14,030 nucleotides of DNA from Chloroflexota bacterium (GCA_025450375.1 JANWHO010000028.1:1-14030), one strand, 5' to 3'; positions 1 through 6,720 are shown, counted from the first letter of the stretch. Program-made: numbers and translations. Notes: generated from the letters alone by a model not told the origin.

Positions 1-1338
1 CGGCTTCGCCATTATCTTCCAGATGGGAGTATCGAATACTCTCAGTATGAGCATATGTCCTACGGAAGCCTCTCCGTGTATACGGGCGAGGTGGTCTCTC
101 AGGGCCAGGAACTGGGGCTGGTAGGGGCCACCGGGTTCGCCACCGGGGCGCATCTTCACTTCGAGATCAAATCGGTGGACGAGGACGGTTGGGGTTATAC
201 CTTCGGGAATGCCAGTTTAATTGCCGGCTATCTGGATCCCCTGCCTTTCGTCGCGACCCACCAAATCCAGCCCGCTTCGTACCTGGTCACCACCGGACAT
301 GGCGCGCAGGTGTTCCCCGCCGAGTCCGAATACATCCTTGGCCAGTTTCTCAAGAGCTACAAACATTATGTGACGGTCAGCACGAGCGACGGCCTGCATC
401 TCCGCTCCGGCCCCAGTCTGCATGCCAGCGTCCTCGGCACGGCCTTGCGGGGGGCGAAGCTCGGCTATGTCGCCACCAAGGGGAAGTGGATTCAGGTGTC
501 CCTGCCCCAGAATGTCCGAGGCTGGGTGGACGTAAAGTACGTGGCCGGCTACCAAAATTGGGACCGCCTGGCAAAAACGGTCAAAGGCATGTGGCCCCCG
601 AAGGGCGACCTGACGGCCACCGTGGACGTTACCGGGATTGGGCTGAACGTCCGCTCCGGGCCGGGCCAGAACCATCCCGTGCTCTCCGCCGTGTATCAGC
701 ATGACAAAGTGGTATTGTTGACCCGTACTACGAATTGGGCCCGCATCCTTACCAACGACGGCACTCGCGGGTGGGTGCTGCGACAGTACCTGGATGAGCC
801 AGGGCTGCCCGTTCCGCCCGCCCAGATAGCGTATCTGGTGGCCAAGGTGCCGTTGCTGAACGTGCGGACCGGTCCCGGACTCAGCTTCGCGACCTCGGGC
901 TCCGTATACAACGGAACGCATATGCAGTTGGTGCGGGAGACTCCCAATTGGGTAGCGGTGATCCTTCCCGGCGGTACCACCGGGTGGGTGGCTCGGCAAT
1001 TTACCACGCCCCTCAAGTCGTCCGTCCATCGTGCCGTGCGTACGGTAAAGGTGCTCGCCAAAACCACGCCCACCGCCGCGTCGGTAGCCACCCACAGGGT
1101 TGCCGCCCACAGGGTCGCCACCCATAAGGCTGCCATATTCTCCAGTCGGCCGGAGTTCGTCACCGTCAAGGCATCGATCCTGAACATCCGCAGCGGTCCC
1201 GGCCAGAAGCATCCGGTGATCGCCGAAGTACGCCAGCGCACGAACTTGCAGGTTCTGGCCCTTACCACCAATTGGGCCCGCGTGGCGCTGCCCGCGTCCA
1301 GCATCAATGGCTGGGTGCTCCGCCGCTACACCCGCTAA
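1..1338 (+). CDS. M23 (LytM-type) peptidase with four SH3b domains, 5'-truncated
   Basis: The frame is open from base 1, so the start lies upstream. The first ~57 codons are the end of an M23 zinc endopeptidase domain: a YEHM segment (His codon 18), a VGATGFATG turn and HLHFEIK (His 51 and 53), which in this family hold a catalytic His and a zinc ligand. The other zinc ligands (HxxxD) would be upstream. Four bacterial SH3 repeats follow at about codons 122-185, 203-263, 276-335 and 386-445, each with an L(N/H)(V/I)R(S/T)GP core and a closing GW(V)xxxY/F. A His/Ala/Thr-rich linker separates repeats 3 and 4. Known members are secreted and cut peptidoglycan peptides, the SH3b domains binding the wall. 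An amidase or regulator role is possible if the missing N-terminus is degenerate. The next gene is co-directional but separated by a palindrome, so probably a separate unit. Confidence 0.93.
   Translation, partial: RLRHYLPDGSIEYSQYEHMSYGSLSVYTGEVVSQGQELGLVGATGFATGAHLHFEIKSVDEDGWGYTFGNASLIAGYLDPLPFVATHQIQPASYLVTTGHGAQVFPAESEYILGQFLKSYKHYVTVSTSDGLHLRSGPSLHASVLGTALRGAKLGYVATKGKWIQVSLPQNVRGWVDVKYVAGYQNWDRLAKTVKGMWPPKGDLTATVDVTGIGLNVRSGPGQNHPVLSAVYQHDKVVLLTRTTNWARILTNDGTRGWVLRQYLDEPGLPVPPAQIAYLVAKVPLLNVRTGPGLSFATSGSVYNGTHMQLVRETPNWVAVILPGGTTGWVARQFTTPLKSSVHRAVRTVKVLAKTTPTAASVATHRVAAHRVATHKAAIFSSRPEFVTVKASILNIRSGPGQKHPVIAEVRQRTNLQVLALTTNWARVALPASSINGWVLRRYTR
1084..1128 (+). repeat. Three tandem 15-bp units encoding VATHR-type pentapeptides
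   Basis: Three consecutive 15-bp units (1084-1098, 1099-1113, 1114-1128) differ at a few bases and encode VATHR, VAAHR and VATHK. They sit in the linker between SH3b repeats 3 and 4 of the M23 protein. The period is a multiple of three, so changes in unit number would keep the frame. Confidence 0.8.
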
Positions 1339-1412
1339 CCTGCTACCCTCAGGAACAGTACAGGCGATCCCGCGAATGAGTTCGCATGGCGCACGGGCGC
1401 GTGAAGGCGTCG

Positions 1413-1445
1413 GATCGGACCTATCCGTCCGATCGGACGGATAGG
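1413..1445. promoter_or_regulatory. 26-bp perfect palindrome with a competing third arm, upstream of dgt
   Basis: Bases 1420-1445 are a perfect palindrome centred on GATC. As RNA it gives an 11-bp stem (CCTATCCGTCC with GGACGGATAGG) and a GATC loop. GATCGGAC occurs at 1413-1420 and again at 1431-1438, both complementary to GTCCGATC at 1427-1434, so the middle arm could pair with either neighbour. It lies 82 bp after the M23 stop and 56 bp before the dgt start. There is no U-tract. It may be a terminator of the M23 gene, an operator for a dimeric repressor, or an attenuator-like switch. The sequence alone does not decide. Confidence 0.6.
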
Positions 1446-1501
1446 GGTTCATGCGACGTCATTCGCGGGCTGGTGATCGCAAGAGCCAGAGTGGGGTTGC
1501 C

Positions 1502-2671
1502 ATGCTGATCCGCCGTCAGGAACTGGAGACTCGTGCGAGGTCCGAGCTTGCTCCGTACGCGCAGCAAGATGCTCTCTCACGTGGCCGCCGCGTCCCCGAG
1601 AGCCCGGATCAGTTCCGTACCGCGTTTGGCCGTGACCGCGACCGGGTGATTCATTCCTCGGCCTATCGCCGCCTGGGAAACAAGACTCAGGTGTTCGTGA
1701 CCCTTGAAGGTGAGTATTATCGTACCCGTCTTACCCATACAGAGGAGGCCACGCAGATCGCCATGACGGTGGCCCGTGCCCTTGGGGTGAATGCCGATCT
1801 CACCGAGGCCATTTGCCGGGTTCATGATCTGGGCCATGCCCCTTTCGGGCACGCCGGGGAGGCTGCCCTGGCGGCCTGCATGGCCGACGATGGCGGCTTC
1901 GAGCACAACGCGCAAACGCTTCGCGTGGTGGATGTGTTGGAGCGGGAGTATCCCGAGTTTCCCGGCCTGAATCTCTCTTGGGAGGTACGCGAGGGCATTG
2001 CCAAGCACGGAAATGCCGCGCTCCCCGGCCCCGATCAGGAGTTTGCCGCCTTTCCTCAACCCTCCCTGGAGGCCCAAATCGCCGACGCCTCGGACGCCAT
2101 CGCCTACGGTTGCCATGACCTGGACGATGGCCTCGCCGCCGGGCTCTTGCACTGGGACCACCTGCAAGGCTTGGGGCCGGATTGGTGGTTGGCGATCCGG
2201 GCCGAGATCCTGCCCCTTACCAGAGGCTTGGCGCCCGATCTGGCGCGAAGGCTCCTGAAGCGGCACCTTCTCAATCTCCTGATCAGCGATCTGATTCGCC
2301 AATCGGGAGCCGCCCTCGACCGCGTGGAACCCCAGTCGGCGGATGAGGTCCGCCGGCACCCCTCGACGCTGCCTACGCTGTCAACGGAGGTGCTGGCCTT
2401 ACGCCAGTCCCTACATGAATTCCTCACTGAATACCTCTACCGTCAGCACCATGTGGAGACTATGTGGGTAAAGGCGCGGCGGCTGATCACGGACCTCTTT
2501 ATCTCCCTGGATCAGGCACCCGGACAATTGCCTCCGGAGGCACGCTTGCGAATTGACCGAGACGTGCCGCGCCGGAAGGTGATCTGCGACTATATCGCGG
2601 AAATGACCGATCGGCAGGCCGTGCGGGAGCATCGCCGGCTTTTTCAGTTTGACATGCAGGTTTTACCGTAA
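1502..2671 (+). CDS. dgt: Deoxyguanosinetriphosphate triphosphohydrolase-like HD-domain protein
   Basis: The 389-aa product matches the dNTP triphosphohydrolase family, which cleaves dNTPs to deoxynucleoside and triphosphate and so controls cytoplasmic dNTP pools. Visible hallmarks are the N-terminal block FGRDRDRVIHSSAYRRLGNKTQVF (split here only by eye), RLTHTEEA with the first metal His (79), HDLGHAPFGHAGE (108-120) with the HD pair, FEHNAQTLR (133-141), and EAQIADASDAIAY with Asp 195/198 for the last metal ligand. Length is normal for the shorter dgt-like subfamily. An in-frame ATG at 1451 would add 17 residues, but it abuts the palindrome and has no ribosome site. ATG 1502 gives the usual family start, though its Shine-Dalgarno (GTGGGG) is also weak. 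Which nucleotide is preferred cannot be read from sequence. The gene after it has its own promoter. Confidence 0.95.
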   Translation: MLIRRQELETRARSELAPYAQQDALSRGRRVPESPDQFRTAFGRDRDRVIHSSAYRRLGNKTQVFVTLEGEYYRTRLTHTEEATQIAMTVARALGVNADLTEAICRVHDLGHAPFGHAGEAALAACMADDGGFEHNAQTLRVVDVLEREYPEFPGLNLSWEVREGIAKHGNAALPGPDQEFAAFPQPSLEAQIADASDAIAYGCHDLDDGLAAGLLHWDHLQGLGPDWWLAIRAEILPLTRGLAPDLARRLLKRHLLNLLISDLIRQSGAALDRVEPQSADEVRRHPSTLPTLSTEVLALRQSLHEFLTEYLYRQHHVETMWVKARRLITDLFISLDQAPGQLPPEARLRIDRDVPRRKVICDYIAEMTDRQAVREHRRLFQFDMQVLP

Positions 2672-2688
2672 AGTGTTGATCGTTGTTA

Positions 2689-2717
2689 TTGCCACCACGT
2701 CGAAGGCCGCGTATACT
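2689..2717 (+). promoter_or_regulatory. Sigma-70-type promoter for the 2770-4376 unit
   Basis: TTGCCA at 2689-2694 and TATACT at 2712-2717 are separated by exactly 17 bp, in a locally AT-rich stretch directly after dgt. A start near 2724 would leave a leader of about 45 nt before the ATG at 2770. A second -10-like TATAGT at 2739-2744 has no matching -35. Confidence 0.6.
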
Positions 2718-2769
2718 CGTATTAATCGCGGGAAGATGTATAGTCGGATAACTGGACTGAAGGAACAAG

Positions 2770-3351
2770 ATGATCGTGCCGCGTGGAACTCCTTACTCGG
2801 AAGTTAAGACCGGCCTCACGTATCGAGATGTGCTCCGGCCTATTGGCGCCTATCTTGACTTCTTGCGGGCGCGGTATGTAACCGTCGCCGAAGCGGAGGA
2901 GGGCTTCCTCTGGCATTGCTATCCGCATGGCGACCTGAGCAAGCCAAAAAGTGGCTTTATCGCGTGCGGAGACGTAGGGACCCTTCAGGAAGAAATGGTC
3001 GAGGCGCCGAGAGCCGCGAAGGGTGGCCTGTTCGGGAAGGGCCCTCGACCAATGAAGCTGGATAAAAGCAAACAACGCCGCAAATCGGCCTGTCCGGAGG
3101 GGTATCAGGAGGCTTTGCGCGTGCTCAGCGCCAAGCTGGATGATCAGTGCGCGGTCAACATCCTGGTGGTCGAGCAGAACGATTGCCTGGCGGTCCGCTT
3201 TCATGGCGTCGTACCGGTGTATCTACGCATCAACGCGACGCGTGCCGATTCCATTCCTGGGTTCCGCGACGAACAATACAGTGGTCAGGAGATGAGCGAG
3301 CTCACCGCCATCGCCCGCTCTCATCGTGGTGATCGCTTTTATCACCGCTAG
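2770..3351 (+). CDS. Unrecognised 193-aa protein, first gene of a coupled unit
   Basis: I do not recognise a family. The start is supported by GAAGGA at 2759-2764, 5 nt before the ATG, and by a good promoter upstream. There is no signal peptide or membrane segment, so it is probably cytoplasmic. The N-terminal half (about 1-75) holds an aromatic/acidic region with FLWHCYP and a SGFIACGD turn. A strongly basic stretch follows (about 83-112, with KLDKSKQRRK). The C-terminal part (about 116-193) starts GYQEALRVLSAKLDD and has a beta-rich NILVVEQ...LAVRFHGVVPVYLRI segment. Five Cys residues are spread singly and form no clear metal site. The gene ends 25 bp before the best start of the next ORF, suggesting an operon with the small basic protein and the Ham1-like enzyme. 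Function unknown. Confidence 0.75.
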   Translation: MIVPRGTPYSEVKTGLTYRDVLRPIGAYLDFLRARYVTVAEAEEGFLWHCYPHGDLSKPKSGFIACGDVGTLQEEMVEAPRAAKGGLFGKGPRPMKLDKSKQRRKSACPEGYQEALRVLSAKLDDQCAVNILVVEQNDCLAVRFHGVVPVYLRINATRADSIPGFRDEQYSGQEMSELTAIARSHRGDRFYHR

Positions 3352-3359
3352 GCGGCGGC

Positions 3360-3366
3360 GGGAGGA
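3360..3366 (+). promoter_or_regulatory. Strong Shine-Dalgarno that favours a TTG start at 3377
   Basis: GGGAGGA lies in the gap after the 3351 stop, 10 nt before an in-frame TTG at 3377. The alternative GTG at 3326 overlaps the upstream gene by 26 nt and has no purine-rich site before it. Confidence 0.5.
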
Positions 3367-3376
3367 ATCCGGCCGC

Positions 3377-3673
3377 TTGCTCGTCTGGCGCCAGGGCGCG
3401 CTTTTGCTTCGGAGCCGTCTCTTACGGTGGCGGCTGGAGACCTACGGTCTGTATATGCCGTCGCTGCCCCATAGCCGCCCTTGGTGGCGAGTCAATGGGC
3501 GCGCTCTGGCCCGACTCATTCGCCATCACCGAGCCTACGGGGGCTGGCTCCGCGAGATGTCGGCGGTCCGGGTGTCTGGAGGGCCTGGCTGGTGGCGAAG
3601 CCGGTTGGCCGGGAAGGCGGCGGCGTGGGAAGCCTATCTCCGGGCGGTCAATGGATCCGAGGCCGGCGAATGA
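3377..3673 (+). CDS. Small Arg/Trp-rich protein of unknown function
   Basis: About 98 aa from TTG 3377, or 115 aa if GTG 3326 is used. The TTG is preferred because of the GGGAGGA site before it. The product is very rich in Arg and Trp, with no signal peptide or hydrophobic helix. Its centre reads LETYGLYMPSLPHS, then PWWRVNGRALARLIRHHRAYGGW, best seen as two neighbouring motifs, and it ends with a second WW and an Ala-rich helix. I recognise no family. The high positive charge would suit nucleic-acid or nucleotide-rich partners, but this is speculation. The reading frame is probably real because its TGA overlaps the next gene's ATG (ATGA at 3670-3673), the arrangement of translational coupling. 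It may partner the Ham1-like enzyme. Confidence 0.6.
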   Translation: MLVWRQGALLLRSRLLRWRLETYGLYMPSLPHSRPWWRVNGRALARLIRHHRAYGGWLREMSAVRVSGGPGWWRSRLAGKAAAWEAYLRAVNGSEAGE

Positions 3674-4305
3674 AAGATCTCCTGCTGGCCACCAGTAATC
3701 CCGCCAAGCTGGTCCGGCTGCGGCTCCTCCTGGAGGGGATGCCCTTTCGCTTGCTGGCGCCAACTGATCTGGGAGGGTTCATCGAGCCGGTCGTCGAGGA
3801 AACAGGAGCCGATTTCGCGGCCAACGCCTCCCTGAAGGCCGCGGCGTGGTCGGAGGCCGCCGGCGGGCTCGCGGCGTTGGCATCTGACGGCGGGATGGCC
3901 ATTCCCGCTCTCGGCGCCCGCTGGGATGCCCTTCGCACGCGCCGCCAGGCCGGCTCATCCGCGAACGACGAGGACCGGATCGCCCATCTTCTGAAACTCA
4001 TGGCGGGACTGGCGGGCGAGGATCGGCATGCCGTCTGGTACGAGGCGATCGCCCTGGCGGCTGGGGGAGCCGTTCGGAGCTGGACCGAACGGGGAGACGG
4101 CGGGCTCATCGCGAAGCAGGCCCCCGAGGTCCGCCGCGAGGGCGGATTCTGGACCGAGGAGGTGCGATGGTATCCGGACGTCGGCAAGCTGCTGCGTGAC
4201 TGCTCGGAGGCCGAGCGCGAGCGGATCAACGATGTGTGGCCGCGCCTGGCCACGCGGGTGCGGGCCGCGCTATCGAGTTATCCTCTGGAGGAGGGGTGGC
4301 CATGA
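3670..4305 (+). CDS. Divergent Ham1/RdgB-type NTP pyrophosphatase
   Basis: The 211-aa product has the layout of the Ham1/RdgB family, which hydrolyses ITP, dITP or XTP to monophosphate and keeps deaminated purines out of nucleic acid. Conserved elements are LLATSNPAKL (5-14), EETGADFAANASLKA (43-57), the general-base region SDGGMAIPAL (72-81) where the family usually has DDSGL, and an AG after the SAR position (RRQAG, 91-95), then NDEDRIAHLL. The C-terminal GFGYDP and SHR purine-pocket motifs are not found. GFWTEEVRWYPDVG (159-172) and NDVWPR stand in their place. The second Asp of the DDSG motif is kept (Asp 73), so catalysis is plausible, but the substrate may differ. The ATG overlaps the upstream TGA by four bases. 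A 62-residue upstream extension from TTG 3481 would read through the preceding gene and is not accepted. Confidence 0.75.
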   Translation: MKDLLLATSNPAKLVRLRLLLEGMPFRLLAPTDLGGFIEPVVEETGADFAANASLKAAAWSEAAGGLAALASDGGMAIPALGARWDALRTRRQAGSSANDEDRIAHLLKLMAGLAGEDRHAVWYEAIALAAGGAVRSWTERGDGGLIAKQAPEVRREGGFWTEEVRWYPDVGKLLRDCSEAERERINDVWPRLATRVRAALSSYPLEEGWP

Positions 4306-4376
4306 ATATCTACATAGAGCAGCCCGTAGCAGGCTATGGCCCGTCAGTAAACAAGAACGTGGAGATGTCAAACTGA
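4302..4376 (+). CDS. 24-codon ORF with a very strong ribosome site
   Basis: ATG at 4302 overlaps the TGA of the Ham1-like gene and is preceded by GGAGGAGGGG (4287-4296), the strongest Shine-Dalgarno in this part of the window. It encodes a 24-residue peptide beginning MNIYIEQPVAGYG and ending VEMSN, with no membrane segment. Its codons (AAT, ATA, GTA, TCA) are more AT-rich than its neighbours'. The stop is 31 bp before a perfect terminator-like hairpin. It may be a true microprotein of the operon or merely a coupling or reinitiation artefact at the end of the Ham1-like gene. No homologue is known to me. Confidence 0.4.
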   Translation: MNIYIEQPVAGYGPSVNKNVEMSN

Positions 4377-4407
4377 AGCGCGATCTTTGGCTACACTGGG
4401 GATTGGG

Positions 4408-4441
4408 AAGCGGTCCGGCGCCGCGTGGCGCCGGACCGCTT
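4408..4441 (+). terminator. Perfect 15-bp hairpin ending the 2770-4376 unit
   Basis: AAGCGGTCCGGCGCC (4408-4422) and GGCGCCGGACCGCTT (4427-4441) are exact reverse complements around a GCGT loop. The stem is extremely stable. The tail is GCTGTGTGTG rather than a U-tract, so this is not a canonical intrinsic terminator, though its position between two co-directional units fits that role. Confidence 0.7.
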
Positions 4442-4467
4442 GCTGTGTGTGAATGATCCGTTAAGAT
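4440..4467 (+). promoter_or_regulatory. Weak candidate promoter for the surface protein gene
   Basis: TTGCTG (4440-4445), 16 bp, then TAAGAT (4462-4467). The -10 matches four of six consensus bases and the -35 only three. It overlaps the hairpin tail and would give a leader of about 60 nt before ATG 4532. Confidence 0.3.
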
Positions 4468-4531
4468 GGGCCGAGCCGCGGTCTCCGCGGCGCGCGCCCA
4501 GTGGTTGCCGGCTAAAGGAGTACAGCAATTC

Positions 4532-6694
4532 ATGGTACTGGTTAGATCCTTTCCGCGTATTCGGACTCTCACCGGAATGGCAGTGCTAGCAGGCTCCCTG
4601 GCGGTTGGGTCGATTCCCATCGCGGGCGCCGCGGCCCCGCCGGCGTCAGGGCGGCAACCTATCGTGGGCGCGCTCAGCGTCAGCCCCATCAGTGGGACGG
4701 TAGGCAGCCAGGTGGTGCTCAGGGAGCCCGCTGGGAGCTTCCCGGCTGGGGCCCAGGCGGTGGTAAACTTTCAGGACTCGTCCAAAACGTACGCGGGCGT
4801 GCTCGTGGGACGCACGACGATCAATGCCGACGGGTCGTTGTCCTTCCCACTCCGGCTGCCGGACGAAGCGGCCGCCGGGCAGGCCCTGCTGTTTCTCACC
4901 GTAGACGGTTCCTCCAGTTCCACCACCTTCACGATTCAGCCCTCCATTCACCTGAGTGCCACTACCATCCCAGGCGGAGGTGCCGTGGTGGTGACAGGAT
5001 CCGGCTTTTCCTCCGTAGGGGCCGCGACCTTCCAGGTGAATGGTCAGGATGCCCAGGTACTCACCAACGACGCGGTAGTGATCGATTCCTTCGGGAGCTT
5101 TAGCGGCTTTGTCGCGATCCCCGGGAATCTTCGTCCCGGACCGGCCAACCTCTCGGCCACCGACGGCACCTACACCGCGACCGCGCAGATCACCATTGGC
5201 GGCGCCCTCGGCCCGGGCAGCACGGCGCCCATTCTTGGCGCCCCCGCGACCTCCAGCCCCACCGCCACGGCGGTGATCAGCGGCACGGCCTCTCCTACCG
5301 CGACCGCCGTGATGAGCGGTACATCGGCGGCGACCCCTCCGACCCCTAGCGGGAGCACTTCGGCCTACTTCGCCGAGGGCTACACGGGGGATGCCGCCGC
5401 GAACGGCAAGGCCACCTATACCGAATGGATGGACATCCTCAATCCCAGCCCGGTTGCCGCGACCATCGCGATCACCTATGTCGTGCAGGGGACGGCGGCG
5501 CCCGTGCCCATCTTGAGGACTGTCGCGGGCAACAGCGTATTGCGCGAATCGGTGAATGATGATGTGGGGCCCGAGAAACAGGTTTCGGCGATCATCACCT
5601 CGCCCCAACGGGTGTTTGTCAGCCGTACCATCGCTCGCGTATCGGCGGCCGGGCAGCGGCTTGATAGCAGCACGACCCAACCAACCTCCTCGCCTGGCCG
5701 AACCTGGCTCTTCCCCGAAGGCTATACCGGGGCCAGCTTCCAGGAATATCTGACCCTGCTCAACCCGGGCTCGGCGACCGCCAGGGTCACGATCTCCCTG
5801 GCGCCTCAGAGCACCAGCTCGAAGCCCTCGCGAACTCTCACGGTCACGGTGCCGGGACTGAGCCGCGCCACGACCAATATCCGGGCCCTGAACGCGGGCA
5901 CCACCGCGCAGTCGGTCGGCCTGGTGGTTCGTAGCGACCGGCCCATCGTGGCCGAACGGGTTCTCTATTTTGGGGACGGCAGCGGTTCCGGGAAATTCGG
6001 CGCCACGGTAAGCGGCGGCGTGGCGGCGCCTTCCAAGGTTCTGGCGCTGGTCGCGGTGGGGGGCGCGGCCCAGAATTTTATCACCTTGCTCAACCCCGCG
6101 GTCTCCGGCGCCCCGATCACCGCGACCGCCCGCCTGGCCGATGCCGCCGGCCAGCAAGTGGGAACCCCGGTGTCGGTCCAGGTGCCGGCGGGGAGGCGCC
6201 AAACCATTGCCGCCAATCAGCTGCTGGGCGCCACGACTGGACCAGCCAGTATCCTAATCGGGGCCACCGGCCCGATTGCCGCCGAGGCCGCCCAGTATTT
6301 TGGCGGCTCCCCGAACGTGGGCAGCCATCCGGGCGTAGCCTACCCAGCCCAGGGAGCGGCGGCCCATACAGTATTCGTCCCCGATCTCTCCACGGCGCTC
6401 GCCGACAGTACGCCGGTCACCCGCACCGTCTATCTCTACAATCCCGGAGTGGACCCGATCACGGTCAACGCGTTTTACGATGGGGCCAGCGGCTCAGGGG
6501 CCCAGAGCACCTACACCGTTCCGGCCGGCGGCATCATCACCGTGAATGTCAATCAGGATGCCGCGCTCCCGCCTGGGCCGATCGGCGGCGTCTTCACAGT
6601 CTCCGGCAGTAACGGCGCTCTGGTGGTTTCCGCCCTGGGGATCACCGCTGATGGGCGTTCGGCCACCGAGAATGTGGGGGTGCCTGGGGCCTGA
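4532..6694 (+). CDS. Secreted protein with four ~110-residue surface modules
   Basis: A 720-aa exported protein. ATG 4532 is chosen over in-frame ATG 4466 because AAAGGAG (4514-4520) precedes it and it begins a clean signal peptide: RSFPRIR, a hydrophobic core (about 14-30) and a likely cleavage near AGAAA (31-35). Residues about 45-235 look like two Ig/IPT-type beta domains (VSPISGTVGSQVVL; VVVTGSGFSSVG). A Thr/Ser/Pro linker (about 240-277) carries a 12-residue tandem repeat. Four repeats then start near 278 (YFAEGYTG), 392 (WLFPEGYTG), 503 (VLALVAVGG) and 613 (TVFVPDLS), each with an 'L(L)NP' or 'YNPG' turn about 20-30 residues in. There is no LPXTG motif or C-terminal membrane helix, so it is either released or held non-covalently. 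Similar modules occur in Chloroflexota and actinobacterial exported proteins of unknown role. An adhesive or structural function is inference. Confidence 0.85.
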   Translation: MVLVRSFPRIRTLTGMAVLAGSLAVGSIPIAGAAAPPASGRQPIVGALSVSPISGTVGSQVVLREPAGSFPAGAQAVVNFQDSSKTYAGVLVGRTTINADGSLSFPLRLPDEAAAGQALLFLTVDGSSSSTTFTIQPSIHLSATTIPGGGAVVVTGSGFSSVGAATFQVNGQDAQVLTNDAVVIDSFGSFSGFVAIPGNLRPGPANLSATDGTYTATAQITIGGALGPGSTAPILGAPATSSPTATAVISGTASPTATAVMSGTSAATPPTPSGSTSAYFAEGYTGDAAANGKATYTEWMDILNPSPVAATIAITYVVQGTAAPVPILRTVAGNSVLRESVNDDVGPEKQVSAIITSPQRVFVSRTIARVSAAGQRLDSSTTQPTSSPGRTWLFPEGYTGASFQEYLTLLNPGSATARVTISLAPQSTSSKPSRTLTVTVPGLSRATTNIRALNAGTTAQSVGLVVRSDRPIVAERVLYFGDGSGSGKFGATVSGGVAAPSKVLALVAVGGAAQNFITLLNPAVSGAPITATARLADAAGQQVGTPVSVQVPAGRRQTIAANQLLGATTGPASILIGATGPIAAEAAQYFGGSPNVGSHPGVAYPAQGAAAHTVFVPDLSTALADSTPVTRTVYLYNPGVDPITVNAFYDGASGSGAQSTYTVPAGGIITVNVNQDAALPPGPIGGVFTVSGSNGALVVSALGITADGRSATENVGVPGA
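5255..5326 (+). repeat. Two tandem 36-bp units in the surface-protein linker
   Basis: 5255-5290 and 5291-5326 encode SPTATAVISGTA and SPTATAVMSGTS. The protein copy is almost exact while the third codon positions differ, so the repeat is held at the protein level. The Thr/Ser-rich composition is typical of a flexible, possibly glycosylated spacer. Confidence 0.75.
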
Positions 6695-6720
6695 CATCCC
6701 CGGCTGCCACCTCTGGTCAA

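Noticed and set aside
217..1452. 411-aa open frame on the - strand opposite the M23/SH3b gene
   Set aside because: It lies wholly under a gene with clear domains. Long antisense frames are common in GC-rich DNA, and its product is low-complexity Gly/Arg/His without a family.
2722..3204. 160-aa - strand frame opposite the 193-aa gene
   Set aside because: The + strand gene has a promoter, a Shine-Dalgarno and an operon position, while the - frame would end in the dgt spacer with no such support.
3481..3669. N-terminal extension of the Ham1-like protein from TTG 3481
   Set aside because: The Ham1 family begins at LLATSNP close to ATG 3670. The extension is Gly/Ser/Pro filler read in a second frame of the small Arg/Trp-rich gene.
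4373..4456. Trp-containing leader-like frame (DLWLHWGLG) through the 4408-4441 hairpin, resembling an attenuator
   Set aside because: It has no start codon with a ribosome site, only two Trp codons, no U-tract, and no amino-acid biosynthesis gene downstream.
4646..6202. 518-aa open frame on the - strand opposite the surface protein
   Set aside because: The Gly/Arg-rich composition is the expected shadow of Ala/Thr/Gly-rich coding on the other strand. The + gene has a ribosome site, signal peptide and repeats.
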